A stretch of 64,000 bases of DNA from Pirellulales bacterium (lineage in GTDB: Bacteria; Planctomycetota; Planctomycetia; Pirellulales; JANQPP01). A program made the position numbers and the translations under genes. The notes beneath the pieces are model-generated. The model worked only from the letters and a program-made list of their open reading frames with translations, did no database searches and was not told where the DNA came from. The stretch spans positions 62,001 through 126,000 of the forward strand of contig JANQPP010000071.1 in NCBI GenBank assembly GCA_028289405.1, in the 5' to 3' direction. Shown here in pieces: positions 17,937-26,956 of this stretch (its first letter is position 1; every line of letters starts with the position of its first letter).

Positions 17937-18454
17937 ATGGATCCCGATGAAGGATTTTTAGAAAACCGTGGAAAAAAGAGGCTTGTCGGTAGCGGAGGTT
18001 GTCCTGCCACCTCTCGAATCTGAGAACCGCCCAGCGGTGCCGGCCGCCGCCTCCCTTTTCCCTTCGTAACCGCTATGCATTCGGTTCACTCGCGTGAATA
18101 TAGCCAAAAACCTGGGCATTCGGAACGCGGATGATGCATTGGCATAGGAGCGGGTAGCTCTTGGGCATCAAGTGAAAGCGTGGCTAGTACTTGCGTTCTC
18201 CTAAGGTTTTTATTGCGTCTCTCCTTAATCTGATCAAATGTTCACATTCGTTTTTTACACAGTTTTTACAAAAGCTCGACTTCTTGGTGACAACTCATCA
18301 GACCGATTCCCGTATAAAACCTTAGCGAAAGCTCGGACGTTCCGTGCGAAAAGCTGTCGGGGAAGAATTTTTCCTCGTCGAAAACCGCGACGGACCGAGC
18401 GATTGCTTTGACCATTGACCAATCCTCGCCCTCCCCAGTGTTGAAGGATTCTCC
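17937..18454. other. Divergent intergenic region upstream of the desaturase
   Basis: About 520 bases between signal peptidase and desaturase, transcribed away from each other. The right half is rich in A and T. Two copies of TTTTTACA lie at 18252-18259 and 18263-18270, 11 bases apart, and a -10-like TATAAA is at 18313-18318. No gene or known RNA was found. Confidence 0.45.
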
Positions 18455-19486
18455 ATGAGTACCACTATCTCGACCGAGACGACCGATTCCGCTACTTGGA
18501 ACGATTCCACCGCCGTGGCACCACCGCTCGGCGACATTACCTCAAAGCCAGCCGATAGCACGCCCGAAAACACTTCCCAACAAGCCGCTTCGCAACCGAA
18601 GCCGGACCGCTGGTCGCGCGGGCTAGACTGGCCGGTTGTGATTTGGATCGGCGTTCTGCACCTCGCGGCGATTCCCGCGTTCTTCCTCTTTACCTGGCAG
18701 GGATTCTTTTCGTTTCTCTTCCTGTATTGGCTGACGGGAGGTGTGGGCATCTGCTTGGGCTATCACCGACAACTCACGCACATGAGTTTTCAAACGTATC
18801 GGCCCATCCGATGGTTATTAGCCTTTTTGGGCGGTTTGGCCGGTGAGGGTTCCGCCGCGCGGTGGGTCGCCAACCACCGCAAACATCATGCCTTTAGCGA
18901 TCAAGAGGAAGATCCGCATTCTCCACGTCACGGCGGACTGTGGAGCCACATGCTGTGGTTCTGTCCCTTTCAGTCACGCGAAGAAGAAAAGATTCTCATC
19001 GGAAAATATGCTCCGGACATGGCGCGAGATCCCGTGATCGCGTTCCTCCACAAGACATTTCTGCTGTGGCCCTGGCTCGTGGGCCTGACGCTGCTCGCCA
19101 TCGGCTGGTCTGTCTGGGATGTCTACACGGGTGTTTCGATGATGGCTTGGGGATTGTTCTTCCGCATGGTGTTCGTGTTTCATATCACATGGTTCGTCAA
19201 TTCGGCGACCCACATGTGGGGATACCGAAATTACCAGACCGAAGACGACAGCACGAATCTCTGGTGGGTCGGCTTGCTTGCTTTTGGTGAGGGCTGGCAT
19301 AATAACCACCATGCTTATCAAAGGCTCGCGGCACATGGTCACCGCTGGTGGGAAATCGATCTCACCTACGGCATGATTTGTGTCATGGAAAAGCTGGGCC
19401 TAGCCTGGAATGTGGTCCGCGAAAAACCGAAACATGCTCGGGGCCTGCTATTGACGGGCGACACCGCCACCTCCAAGTCTGTGTAG
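18455..19486 (+). CDS. Membrane fatty-acid desaturase (acyl-CoA delta-9 type)
   Basis: The protein has 343 residues. It carries the three histidine boxes of membrane di-iron desaturases: HRQLTH at about 104-109, HRKHH at about 141-145 and HNNHH at about 282-286. Hydrophobic segments around 65-100 and 195-245 place it in the membrane. The first 50 residues are a Thr/Ser/Pro-rich tail. The order and spacing of the boxes fit the acyl-CoA delta-9 (stearoyl) desaturase group, which introduces a double bond into saturated acyl chains. It stands alone, with a candidate operator upstream. The exact substrate form is inferred. Confidence 0.9.
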   Translation: MSTTISTETTDSATWNDSTAVAPPLGDITSKPADSTPENTSQQAASQPKPDRWSRGLDWPVVIWIGVLHLAAIPAFFLFTWQGFFSFLFLYWLTGGVGICLGYHRQLTHMSFQTYRPIRWLLAFLGGLAGEGSAARWVANHRKHHAFSDQEEDPHSPRHGGLWSHMLWFCPFQSREEEKILIGKYAPDMARDPVIAFLHKTFLLWPWLVGLTLLAIGWSVWDVYTGVSMMAWGLFFRMVFVFHITWFVNSATHMWGYRNYQTEDDSTNLWWVGLLAFGEGWHNNHHAYQRLAAHGHRWWEIDLTYGMICVMEKLGLAWNVVREKPKHARGLLLTGDTATSKSV

Positions 19487-19566
19487 AATAGGTTCCGGCT
19501 TCGCGACGTTTAGAGTCTGTTGGCAGTGAATCGCTGATCGACAAATCGGCCAATCTACCCAGCAAT

Positions 19567-20820
19567 GTGAACTGGCAAAGTTCCAAGCGGGATGACATGC
19601 CCTCGTGGACATTCGAATCGCTACGTGAGAAACTCGCCGAGTTGGATGACGGCCACGTCGATTATGCCACGAAGTTCGTGGAACTTCTGCTTCAGGCGGC
19701 CGCAAGCGTTTCCGCCAGCGACGTGCATTGCCAGCCAGGCCCCGAAACGTTGGAGATTCATCTTCGACTCGATGGCGTATTGCAGCACTTGGGAAATTTT
19801 TCTCCCGGTACGTCCACCAAGATCGTCACTCGTCTAAAAGTGCTGGCGGGGCTGCTCACTTACCGCCAAGACGTGCCTCAAGAAGGCCGGTTGGCCTGGC
19901 CCGTGAAAGAGGCTCATACGGGAACCGAAGTTCGCGTCAGTACGTTTCCCACAATCTTTGGCGAGCGGGTCGCGATCCGGTTGTTTCCAACGACGGGCCG
20001 CTTCCTCCATTTGGATTCACTCGGCCTCCCAGAAGACCTGCTGACTCCGTTGCGGCAACTGCTGATGGAAACGACCGGATGCCTATTGGTTTCCGGTCCG
20101 GCGGGCAGCGGAAAAACCACGACAGGTTATGCCTGCCTGCGCGAAATACTGCGGACGTCGCCCCAGCCTCGCTGCGTCATGGGGCTAGAAGATCCGATCG
20201 AAGTCGTGGTGTCCGGCATCGCCCAGTCACGGGTGGACTACTCGGCGGGGCTCGACTTCACCGCTGGTTTGAAGGCCATGCTCAGACAAGATCCAGAAGT
20301 GATCTTTCTCGGTGAGATCCGTGACCGCGAAACGGCCGAGGTGGCATTCCAAGCGGCTTTGACAGGCCAACTGGTGTTGACCACGTTTCACGCGGGCAAC
20401 GCCATTGACGCCGTTGGACGCCTCGCCGAGATGGGAATTCCGGCTTACGCGATCCGAAACGGCGTACATGCCATCTTGGCGCAACGCCTCGTTCGCGCGC
20501 TCTGCCGGTGCAGCGAGATCAGCCAAAAAACCGGCGCCGCATTAGGCTTGGATATCGATGGACCCGTGAGGGAGTCCCGCGGCTGCCCGGATTGTCATGG
20601 CACGGGCTATCGAGGCAGGATGCTCTTGGCCGAGATGCTGCCGTTGGGGCAGGAGGAAGTCCGGTCCTGCTTGGCCACTTTCACGGGAGATGTCTCGGAA
20701 CTCCGCACGCTTATGCGGCGTTGGGAGTGGCCAACGCTATTGCGGCGCGGTTCTCAGGCGGTTGCGGCAGGCAAAACATCTCCCGCGGAAATTCGTCGAG
20801 TCCTGGGATTCAAAGCGTGA
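19567..20820 (+). CDS. GspE/PilB-type secretion ATPase, short form
   Basis: The protein has 417 residues. It shows Walker A GPAGSGKTTT at about 177-186, the Asp box around MGLEDPIE, Walker B EVIFLGEIRDRETA, and the His-box segment LVLTTFHAGNA. A C-terminal CRCSE...CPDCHGTGYRG gives a four-cysteine zinc site. The usual N-terminal domain of about 150 residues that docks to the platform is almost absent. The ATPase would drive pseudopilus assembly. GTG 19567 is the listed start, and ATG 19597 is equally possible. It is the first gene of the operon running to about 27.4 kb. Confidence 0.88.
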   Translation: MNWQSSKRDDMPSWTFESLREKLAELDDGHVDYATKFVELLLQAAASVSASDVHCQPGPETLEIHLRLDGVLQHLGNFSPGTSTKIVTRLKVLAGLLTYRQDVPQEGRLAWPVKEAHTGTEVRVSTFPTIFGERVAIRLFPTTGRFLHLDSLGLPEDLLTPLRQLLMETTGCLLVSGPAGSGKTTTGYACLREILRTSPQPRCVMGLEDPIEVVVSGIAQSRVDYSAGLDFTAGLKAMLRQDPEVIFLGEIRDRETAEVAFQAALTGQLVLTTFHAGNAIDAVGRLAEMGIPAYAIRNGVHAILAQRLVRALCRCSEISQKTGAALGLDIDGPVRESRGCPDCHGTGYRGRMLLAEMLPLGQEEVRSCLATFTGDVSELRTLMRRWEWPTLLRRGSQAVAAGKTSPAEIRRVLGFKA

Positions 20821-20872
20821 CTTTCGCCGCCGTGCGAGTTACATTACTCGGCGGAACACGAGGCGAAATCCC

Positions 20873-21946
20873 ATGTCAGACAGAACACGCTCACGCCGTG
20901 CGTTGGCGATCGACGAATTGGCCGCCCTCAATATGGAGCTACTGGCCATGGCGAAAGCCGGCATCGCTTTCGATGCTGGACTGCGCCGGGCTGCTCCAGG
21001 GTACCAAACGGGGTTGAGAAAGGCGTTCGAAAGTATTGCCATGGAGATCTCGTCCGGCGTGCCTCTGGAGACGGCGCTCGCTAAGTCGAAACGCCGCGTA
21101 CCACCTTTCTATGCCACGCTGGTGAAGGTCGGCATCCGCACCGGACAGCTTTCCGAAACGCTCCAAGCCATGTCCGTGACGCTGGACAAATTCGCCGATC
21201 TCCGGCGCCACTGGTGGCTTTCCGTGTTGTACCCGCTATTGATTGCTCTGCTGTCCACGGTTTTGTTTTGGCTGGGGATTTCGTATGTCGCACCAATTTT
21301 CGTTTCGCTATTGTCCGATTCTGATAGCATCACGCTTCCAGTTTGGGCCGAGCCGCTCAAGAATTTGGGCTATCTGCGGATGTTCATCGTCTTGGGAATC
21401 GCCTTGTGGACGAGCGGTTTCCTCGCCATTTGGTGGTTCACGGGAAGAAGTTCGACGCATTCAGAAAAGTTAGGGACGGACTGGAAATCCGGTCGAAGAC
21501 TGGGACGCTGGACCGCCTTGATCAGGGCCGCCACATTTTCCGAAGTGCTCGGCCTCTTAATGCGGCATCACGTTCCCTTGGCCGAAGCATTAACTCTAGC
21601 GGCCGAAGCGACGGAAGATCGGGCCTTGATCGCGCGGGTGGAGGAAGTTGCGAGGCAATTGAATCGTGGTACGGTGCCAAGCGAAACGCTGCTCCGCACG
21701 CTCCCTTTGCCTCCGCTGGTGCCGTGGCTCATGACGCGCGCGGCGGCGGAGCATGCCGCTGATGCCTTGCATCGCGCGGGGGAGCGTTACCGACACCAAG
21801 CCCGGGATGAAGAGACGTGGATTCGGTTCGCGGGGCCGCTGACCGCTTTGATTTTTCTCGGCGCGATACCTTCGCTGGTCTTTACATCGGCCATGGTCGT
21901 GCCGTGGACGTGGCTTCTGCATCGCTTGAGCGTGGAGGTTTTTTGA
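20873..21946 (+). CDS. GspF/PilC-like secretion membrane protein (first of three)
   Basis: The protein has 357 residues. It has the type II secretion F-domain pattern, with helical stretches such as LVKVGIRTGQLSETLQAMS ahead of a membrane segment (WLSVLYPLLIALLSTVLFWLGISYV). A second, weaker repeat (LGLLMRHHVPLAEALTLAAEA) and a final membrane segment follow. It would form the inner-membrane platform that pairs with the ATPase. The ATG at 20873 has GAGGCGAA upstream and lies 52 bases after the ATPase stop. Confidence 0.8.
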   Translation: MSDRTRSRRALAIDELAALNMELLAMAKAGIAFDAGLRRAAPGYQTGLRKAFESIAMEISSGVPLETALAKSKRRVPPFYATLVKVGIRTGQLSETLQAMSVTLDKFADLRRHWWLSVLYPLLIALLSTVLFWLGISYVAPIFVSLLSDSDSITLPVWAEPLKNLGYLRMFIVLGIALWTSGFLAIWWFTGRSSTHSEKLGTDWKSGRRLGRWTALIRAATFSEVLGLLMRHHVPLAEALTLAAEATEDRALIARVEEVARQLNRGTVPSETLLRTLPLPPLVPWLMTRAAAEHAADALHRAGERYRHQARDEETWIRFAGPLTALIFLGAIPSLVFTSAMVVPWTWLLHRLSVEVF

Positions 21947-21998
21947 CGCACTCCGCGACCGTGCTCAAGCAAAAGTGAAAGGGGCAATCCGAAGGGCC

Positions 21999-23186
21999 AT
22001 GTCGTCGTTTTTTTACACCGGTATCGATTCCCAAGGCTTACGCGTGGTGGGCGAGATCTCTGCCAGCAGTGAGCAGGATGCCCAGAAATGTCTGGAATCT
22101 CGAGGGCTCACGGTACGGACACTCCGCGCGGCCGGATTGCCGGCAGCGAGTTCCGCCGAACTTTCGCGAGAGACAGGACATCTGGTCACCGCGGCCATCG
22201 CCGACGCGATTCACTTGGAAATCCCTCTTTCGGAGAGCCTGCGTGCCTTGTCCCTGGAAATGCCACGGAAGAGGGCACGTGACGCCTTGCTGGAAGCGGC
22301 GCGACGCCTGGAGGGGGGCGAATCCTTGGAAACGGCCCTCGCGCCGGCTTGGAAATCCCTTCCATCCGGCTGGCCAAGCCTGCTCCAAAGCTGCCATGAA
22401 CATGGCTGCCTTTCCGCCGTCCTGACAGCGTACACCGAGTGGCAAAACGAGGAACACGATTTACGCCGCGAGATGTGGTCGGCTTTGGCCTATCCCGTGA
22501 TCCTCATACTGCTGTTTTGGGGCCTGTTTGCATTGCAAGCTTGTTTCATTTCGCCAATTCTATTCGAGTTTTACGATGAACTATTTTTCGTGGAACGCCC
22601 CGCCTGGCAGATCACGAGTGCCATTCGGCTGACTCCAATCCACGCCTTGCTGCCGATCCTGCCATTCGCGGCCCTGGGGCTGCTGGCCGGGGTGGCACGG
22701 CTCACGCTGGGCCCCGTCCGCTGGTGGCAAATGATTCATGGCTTGCCATTTCTCGGTGAGATCGTGGTCTGGCATCGGCTCTCCGAATCATTGAGATTGC
22801 TCTCGGCCGTGGTGCGGCTCCAAATTCCCTTGTCCCAGGCATTGGGCATCGTGGCGCAGGGATCTCAGGATATGGCGTTACGGCGGGCCTGGAAAGAAAC
22901 GGCAAACTCGACGGCCAAAGGGCAGGGATTACCCGATGCCTTGCGGACCGAAAACATCTTTCCACATGGACTCTTATCCTTTGTTCACGCGGGAGAAAGA
23001 CAAGGCACGCTGCCCGAAGCACTCCGTACGGCCAGTGACCTCTACCGAGCCCGGGCAAGCTTGCGGCTGATGTTCGTCCGGAACGTGCTTCCGCCGATTA
23101 CCTTCTTGTTCGTGGCCATGGGGATTATTGGGATCGTGGCCTCCACGTTGGTTCCCCTGGTGAGTCTGATTCAAGGCCTGACATGA
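21999..23186 (+). CDS. GspF/PilC-like secretion membrane protein (second of three)
   Basis: The protein has 395 residues. It opens with FFYTGIDSQGLRVVGEISASSEQDAQKCL, the typical GspF start in which a tyrosine-containing strand is followed by a short repeat, so this is the most canonical of the three. Two F domains are visible, around 65-210 and 265-390, each with a membrane region and the GxRxGxLPEAL-type motif (HAGERQGTLPEALRTAS). AAGGG lies just before the ATG at 21999. Confidence 0.85.
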   Translation: MSSFFYTGIDSQGLRVVGEISASSEQDAQKCLESRGLTVRTLRAAGLPAASSAELSRETGHLVTAAIADAIHLEIPLSESLRALSLEMPRKRARDALLEAARRLEGGESLETALAPAWKSLPSGWPSLLQSCHEHGCLSAVLTAYTEWQNEEHDLRREMWSALAYPVILILLFWGLFALQACFISPILFEFYDELFFVERPAWQITSAIRLTPIHALLPILPFAALGLLAGVARLTLGPVRWWQMIHGLPFLGEIVVWHRLSESLRLLSAVVRLQIPLSQALGIVAQGSQDMALRRAWKETANSTAKGQGLPDALRTENIFPHGLLSFVHAGERQGTLPEALRTASDLYRARASLRLMFVRNVLPPITFLFVAMGIIGIVASTLVPLVSLIQGLT

Positions 23187-23201
23187 TTGGCGGTTTCGCG
23201 C

Positions 23202-24479
23202 ATGGGTGGTGTCGCAATCTCGATCGTATTATTGTTCCTCGCCTTGGCCGTACTCTGGGCACGAAATCTAGTCTACGGCCGTCGTGGAGTGGCCTTGCGC
23301 GCGGACGTGCTGCATCAATCACTGGGCATCGGCGCATGGACGGGCCTCCTGTTGGGAGTTTTGGGTGGATTGTTGGCGACCGCCGGAGGCATGAGTTTTT
23401 TTCTCTGGCTGCCGTGTCTCATTTTGGTCGGCATGTTGGTTTACCGCCTGCGTTTATTCGACCAATACGCCGTGATCTGGAGTTTGCTAAGCGCGATGCG
23501 CATCGGTGGCAGCCTGGCGGAAACGGCGGACGCGTTGAGCTATGATCTGCGCGGCGAGAGTGGCCGGCGCGCCCGGCGGCTCGCTGAACATCTGGCTGCC
23601 GGAATACCGCTTCGCGCGGCGCTGCGTGACTCTGGCTATCGGCTTCCTTTGGAGTTGGATCTGGCGACTTGCACTCTCGACGCCGGCAATCCCCCCGCTC
23701 CGCTGCTCGAGCGGCTGCTCCCCAACCAGGAACGGTTCTGGTCCGTGCTACAATCTTTCACGGCAAAATTCGCCTACGTGGGTTGGATTTGGCTGCATGC
23801 CCTCGTCATCTTGGCGTTTGTCTATATTCGTGTCATGCCCGGCGTGGTTGCAGCATTCGGAACGATGAATCCCACGATGGTGCAACAGCAAACGGCGATC
23901 AACGTTCCGCTCCGTCTTCTCCATGACCCGAATTGGTACATCACGTTCGGACTGTTGGGGATTTTGGGCGCTGGCTGCAGTGCGGGCCTCTTATTCCTCG
24001 CGCTGCTGCATTACCTCGGCTGGACTCGCTGGGAGCCACCAATCATTCGCGGTCTGTGGCAAAGAGTCCATGGAGCGATTATCCTCCGCAACCTCGCCGA
24101 CCGCGTGGAACTTGGACAGCCCTTGCCCGCTACGCTTCGTCATTTGGCGGACGAATACCCTCGGCCTCATATTCGCTTGGCGCTCGATGCCGTCGTGATT
24201 GGTGTGCAAAATGGCGAACCGTGGCACGCCACCCTGGCGCACGAAGGGCTCATTCGGCGAGCGGATGCGGCCCTATTCGAGACGACCGAGCAAAGAGACC
24301 AACTTCCCTGGGCAATGCGATTGGTCGCTGATCACGTCTTGCGGCAATTCGAATTGTGGACTCGGCATATCACCAACGCCATCTTCTTGCTGACAATCGT
24401 CTTGTTGGCCATCCCGGTGAGCATGATTGGTTTCATTATGTTCTCCTTGCTGACGCAAACCATACAGAATCTGGCATGA
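23202..24479 (+). CDS. GspF-like secretion membrane protein, divergent (third of three)
   Basis: The protein has 425 residues (ATG 23202; TTG 23187 is possible, directly after the previous stop). It has at least four membrane segments, two of them at the N-terminus, which ordinary GspF lacks. F-domain features remain: LLSAMRIGGSLAETADALS, LAEHLAAGIPLRAAL and, toward the end, LADRVELGQPLPATLRHL. It looks like a duplicated and remodelled platform subunit. Its stop overlaps the next start (ATGA). Confidence 0.75.
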   Translation: MGGVAISIVLLFLALAVLWARNLVYGRRGVALRADVLHQSLGIGAWTGLLLGVLGGLLATAGGMSFFLWLPCLILVGMLVYRLRLFDQYAVIWSLLSAMRIGGSLAETADALSYDLRGESGRRARRLAEHLAAGIPLRAALRDSGYRLPLELDLATCTLDAGNPPAPLLERLLPNQERFWSVLQSFTAKFAYVGWIWLHALVILAFVYIRVMPGVVAAFGTMNPTMVQQQTAINVPLRLLHDPNWYITFGLLGILGAGCSAGLLFLALLHYLGWTRWEPPIIRGLWQRVHGAIILRNLADRVELGQPLPATLRHLADEYPRPHIRLALDAVVIGVQNGEPWHATLAHEGLIRRADAALFETTEQRDQLPWAMRLVADHVLRQFELWTRHITNAIFLLTIVLLAIPVSMIGFIMFSLLTQTIQNLA

Positions 24480-24985
24480 AAAGACTCCACCGGCACGGTA
24501 CGACCGTCTTGGAAGCGACGATTGCCCTCGGCCTATTCGCGGCGGTAATCGGCTCACTGATGCCGCTGGTCGTGTACACCCGGCAAGGCCGCCCGGCAGC
24601 GAAATGGCAATTGGCGGCAATGCTAGAGGCACACAACCTTGCCGAACGGATTGCCGCGCTACCGGAAGCGGAAGTGACGGATGAACATCTGGCATCCCTG
24701 GAGATGACTTCGCCAGCGGCCCAACGGCTTCCCGGTGGCGAGCTTCACATCACGCTCTCGCCTGGCACCGAGGAGACGGCCAATTGCCGTTCCGACCTTG
24801 TGGAGATCGCCATTTCCTGGCGGTCACGACGCGGTACATCGCGCCATACCATGCGAATCTTCACCTGGGCCCATCGGACCGCGGCGCCGGAAGGATCCCG
24901 CATTGATGATTCATCCGGCGAAACTTCTCTACCAGATACCGAAATCGTCCAGCTCATGAATTCCGAGGCTGAAGATGTGGAATAA
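24476..24985 (+). CDS. Minor pseudopilin-like protein (GspI/PilV position)
   Basis: The protein has 169 residues. A short basic leader precedes GTTVLEATIALGLFAAVIGSLMPLVV, a prepilin-type hydrophobic helix with glutamate at +5 after the glycine. The remainder is a small globular domain with strands. The ATG overlaps the TGA of the third GspF gene (ATGA), and its end overlaps the next gene by 11 bases, showing tight coupling. It is probably processed by a prepilin peptidase, which is not in the window. Confidence 0.75.
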   Translation: MKRLHRHGTTVLEATIALGLFAAVIGSLMPLVVYTRQGRPAAKWQLAAMLEAHNLAERIAALPEAEVTDEHLASLEMTSPAAQRLPGGELHITLSPGTEETANCRSDLVEIAISWRSRRGTSRHTMRIFTWAHRTAAPEGSRIDDSSGETSLPDTEIVQLMNSEAEDVE

Positions 24986-25544
24986 GCGCGACATGTTGTC
25001 ACAGCGTGCCGGGAAATCGCTTGTCGAAATCTTGGTCGTGATTTTCCTGATCACCAGCATTTTGGGAATGCTCACGGTCTGGCTCCGTACGCTCTATCAC
25101 GAAGAGCGCCAAACGCGGCGTCAGGCGGAACTTTGCCAGACCATCCAGCGGCTTTCGTTCGATTTTCGTCGTGATCTGCATCGCGCGGCCTACGTGCCTT
25201 TGGATGGGCAAGACACGGTGGATCTTTCTGAACAACCCCTGCTCTTGGATCAAAATAACGAGCAAATCGTGGAATATCGGTTGGCGAAAGAGGGCATCGT
25301 GCGCGAGGTCCGCGGGAGGGAACAAGCGGTCGACCACGAGCTTTATCGGCTCGCGTCTTCCGCCGAAGTCCAATGGTCGGTATTGCCCCACGGAGCTGGG
25401 CGCATTGTACAACTGATGCTCACACTCCCCGCCTCCGGGCTGGCTGCCGTGAACGAGGAGCCTGACGTGTGGCATATCGAATCGGCCTTAGGTCGGGAAT
25501 CGAGCGTTTTGCCATCCTCTGTGGTCTCGGATTCCGAGGAGTAA
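24975..25544 (+). CDS. Minor pseudopilin-like protein (GspJ position)
   Basis: The protein has 189 residues. The leader is short and basic, followed by GKSLVEILVVIFLITSILGMLTVWL, a prepilin-type helix with glutamate at +5. The following RTLYHEERQTRRQAELCQTIQRLSFDFRRDL helix and the later strands resemble GspJ-like minor pseudopilins. It belongs to the operon and overlaps the preceding gene. Confidence 0.75.
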   Translation: MWNKRDMLSQRAGKSLVEILVVIFLITSILGMLTVWLRTLYHEERQTRRQAELCQTIQRLSFDFRRDLHRAAYVPLDGQDTVDLSEQPLLLDQNNEQIVEYRLAKEGIVREVRGREQAVDHELYRLASSAEVQWSVLPHGAGRIVQLMLTLPASGLAAVNEEPDVWHIESALGRESSVLPSSVVSDSEE

Positions 25545-25546
25545 TC

Positions 25547-25981
25547 ATGCGCATTAGGAACTTTCCGAAAGCGGGCATGCGTCACCAACATCAAGGTGTG
25601 ATCCTGGCAGCCGTCTTGGCCAGTATTCTCGTCATGTCTCTAACAGTGTTGGCCAGCGTGCGAGCCCATATCGGACGCTACCGTGCTCGCCAGGATCAGG
25701 TACTGAAACTGCAATGCGAACTTTTGGCCGAGGCGGGAATTCGCCGCGCGCTAGTTTGCTTTGAAGAGAATCCAAACTACCGTGAAGAGACATGGAAACC
25801 GTCGTTTCCGGATTCACGTTTCTCGCAAGCGGAAGTGGAAATTAGCGTTTCCCCCACGGTCGAGGATCCCGCGCAAGCCGCCATCGTGGCCTCCGCCACT
25901 TGTTGGCGTGGCCCTCATCGCTTCGCGACACGGACCTTGCATACCGAATCACGAATTGGCCCAACAGGAGCAGAAGAATGA
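25547..25981 (+). CDS. GspK/PilX-like pseudopilin
   Basis: The protein has 144 residues. It starts MRIRNFPKAGMRHQHQGVILAAVLASIL, with a glycine followed by a hydrophobic helix and no glutamate at +5, the hallmark of GspK/PilX-type tip pseudopilins. The charged helix that follows (RYRARQDQVLKLQCELLAEAGIRRAL) is typical. It is far shorter than full GspK (about 300 residues), so the extra alpha domain is absent. The ATG at 25547 lies directly after the previous stop (GAGGAGTAATC), and its own stop overlaps the next gene's ATG. Confidence 0.65.
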   Translation: MRIRNFPKAGMRHQHQGVILAAVLASILVMSLTVLASVRAHIGRYRARQDQVLKLQCELLAEAGIRRALVCFEENPNYREETWKPSFPDSRFSQAEVEISVSPTVEDPAQAAIVASATCWRGPHRFATRTLHTESRIGPTGAEE

Positions 25982-26919
25982 ACCGACAAGCCTACCCTCT
26001 CCGATTGGCGTTCACCTTGGTTGAACTTTTGGTCGTGATCGCGATTATCGGCATCCTTGTGTCATTGTTATTGCCGGCGGTCCAGGCGGCGCGAGAGGCA
26101 GCCCGCCGGACACAGTGCGTGAACAATGTCGCGCAGCTTATTCTGGCGGTGCATAACTACGAAATGGCCTTTGAACGCTTCCCGCCAGGAACGCTTAATG
26201 CCCAGGGCCCCATTTCCAATACGTCCAATGGCTATCATCACAACTGGATCGGCCACATCTTGCCCTATTTGGAACAATACAACACGGCCAAAGCGATCGA
26301 CCGCTCGGTCTCCGTGTATCATACGAATAATAATCCTCCCCGCGCAATCGCCATTCCCGTACTGCGCTGTCCTTCCGATAGCGGTGGAAGTGCCTTTCCG
26401 GCGTCGAATTACGCGGGCGTGCATCACGATACCGAGGCTCCCATCGACGTCACGAACAATGGTGTGTTCTTTCTCAATAGCGGTGTGCGCTACGACGATA
26501 TCACGGATGGCCTTTCCCAGACGGTTTTCATCGCGGAGAAGGCGATCGACCCCAACGATTTAGGCTGGATGTCCGGGACACGGGCTACGCTTCGCAATTC
26601 CGGCACCATCCTCGGCGCGGCCGTTCCCGGCGTGGCAGTTCCAGCCAGTCCCGTCGCTGATGAAGAGGAAGATTCGTTCGCCGGTGACGCCGAAGAAGCG
26701 GAAGAGGAAAACGAAGGTGATTCCGACGACGGCGAAAGCGATGAGGGAGACGTGGTAAGCCCCGCCGCGCAGGCGGCGCTTGTCGTGGGTGGATTTGGCA
26801 GCAATCACCGAGGTGGTTTCAATGTGGCTTTTGGCGATGGGAGCGTGCGTTATATGTCTATCGTGCCACCGCAATTGGCGCATCGCGCCGATGGCCAACT
26901 CTTGAATTGGAATTATTAG
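25978..26919 (+). CDS. DUF1559 prepilin-like protein with acidic insertion
   Basis: The protein has 313 residues. The leader and helix AFTLVELLVVIAIIGILVSLLLPAVQAAREAARR are the DUF1559 hallmark. The C-terminus has GGFNVAFGDGSVRYMS, the other family signature. Near residues 222-261 is a highly acidic insertion of about 40 residues rich in Glu, Asp and Gly, which is not usual in the family. The ATG overlaps the preceding stop, so it ends the operon together with the small membrane protein. It may be the major pseudopilin of this machine. Confidence 0.9.
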   Translation: MNRQAYPLRLAFTLVELLVVIAIIGILVSLLLPAVQAAREAARRTQCVNNVAQLILAVHNYEMAFERFPPGTLNAQGPISNTSNGYHHNWIGHILPYLEQYNTAKAIDRSVSVYHTNNNPPRAIAIPVLRCPSDSGGSAFPASNYAGVHHDTEAPIDVTNNGVFFLNSGVRYDDITDGLSQTVFIAEKAIDPNDLGWMSGTRATLRNSGTILGAAVPGVAVPASPVADEEEDSFAGDAEEAEEENEGDSDDGESDEGDVVSPAAQAALVVGGFGSNHRGGFNVAFGDGSVRYMSIVPPQLAHRADGQLLNWNY

Positions 26920-26956
26920 CGCCTCGTTGGCCGCCCGACTAAAAAGGAATTTCCCG

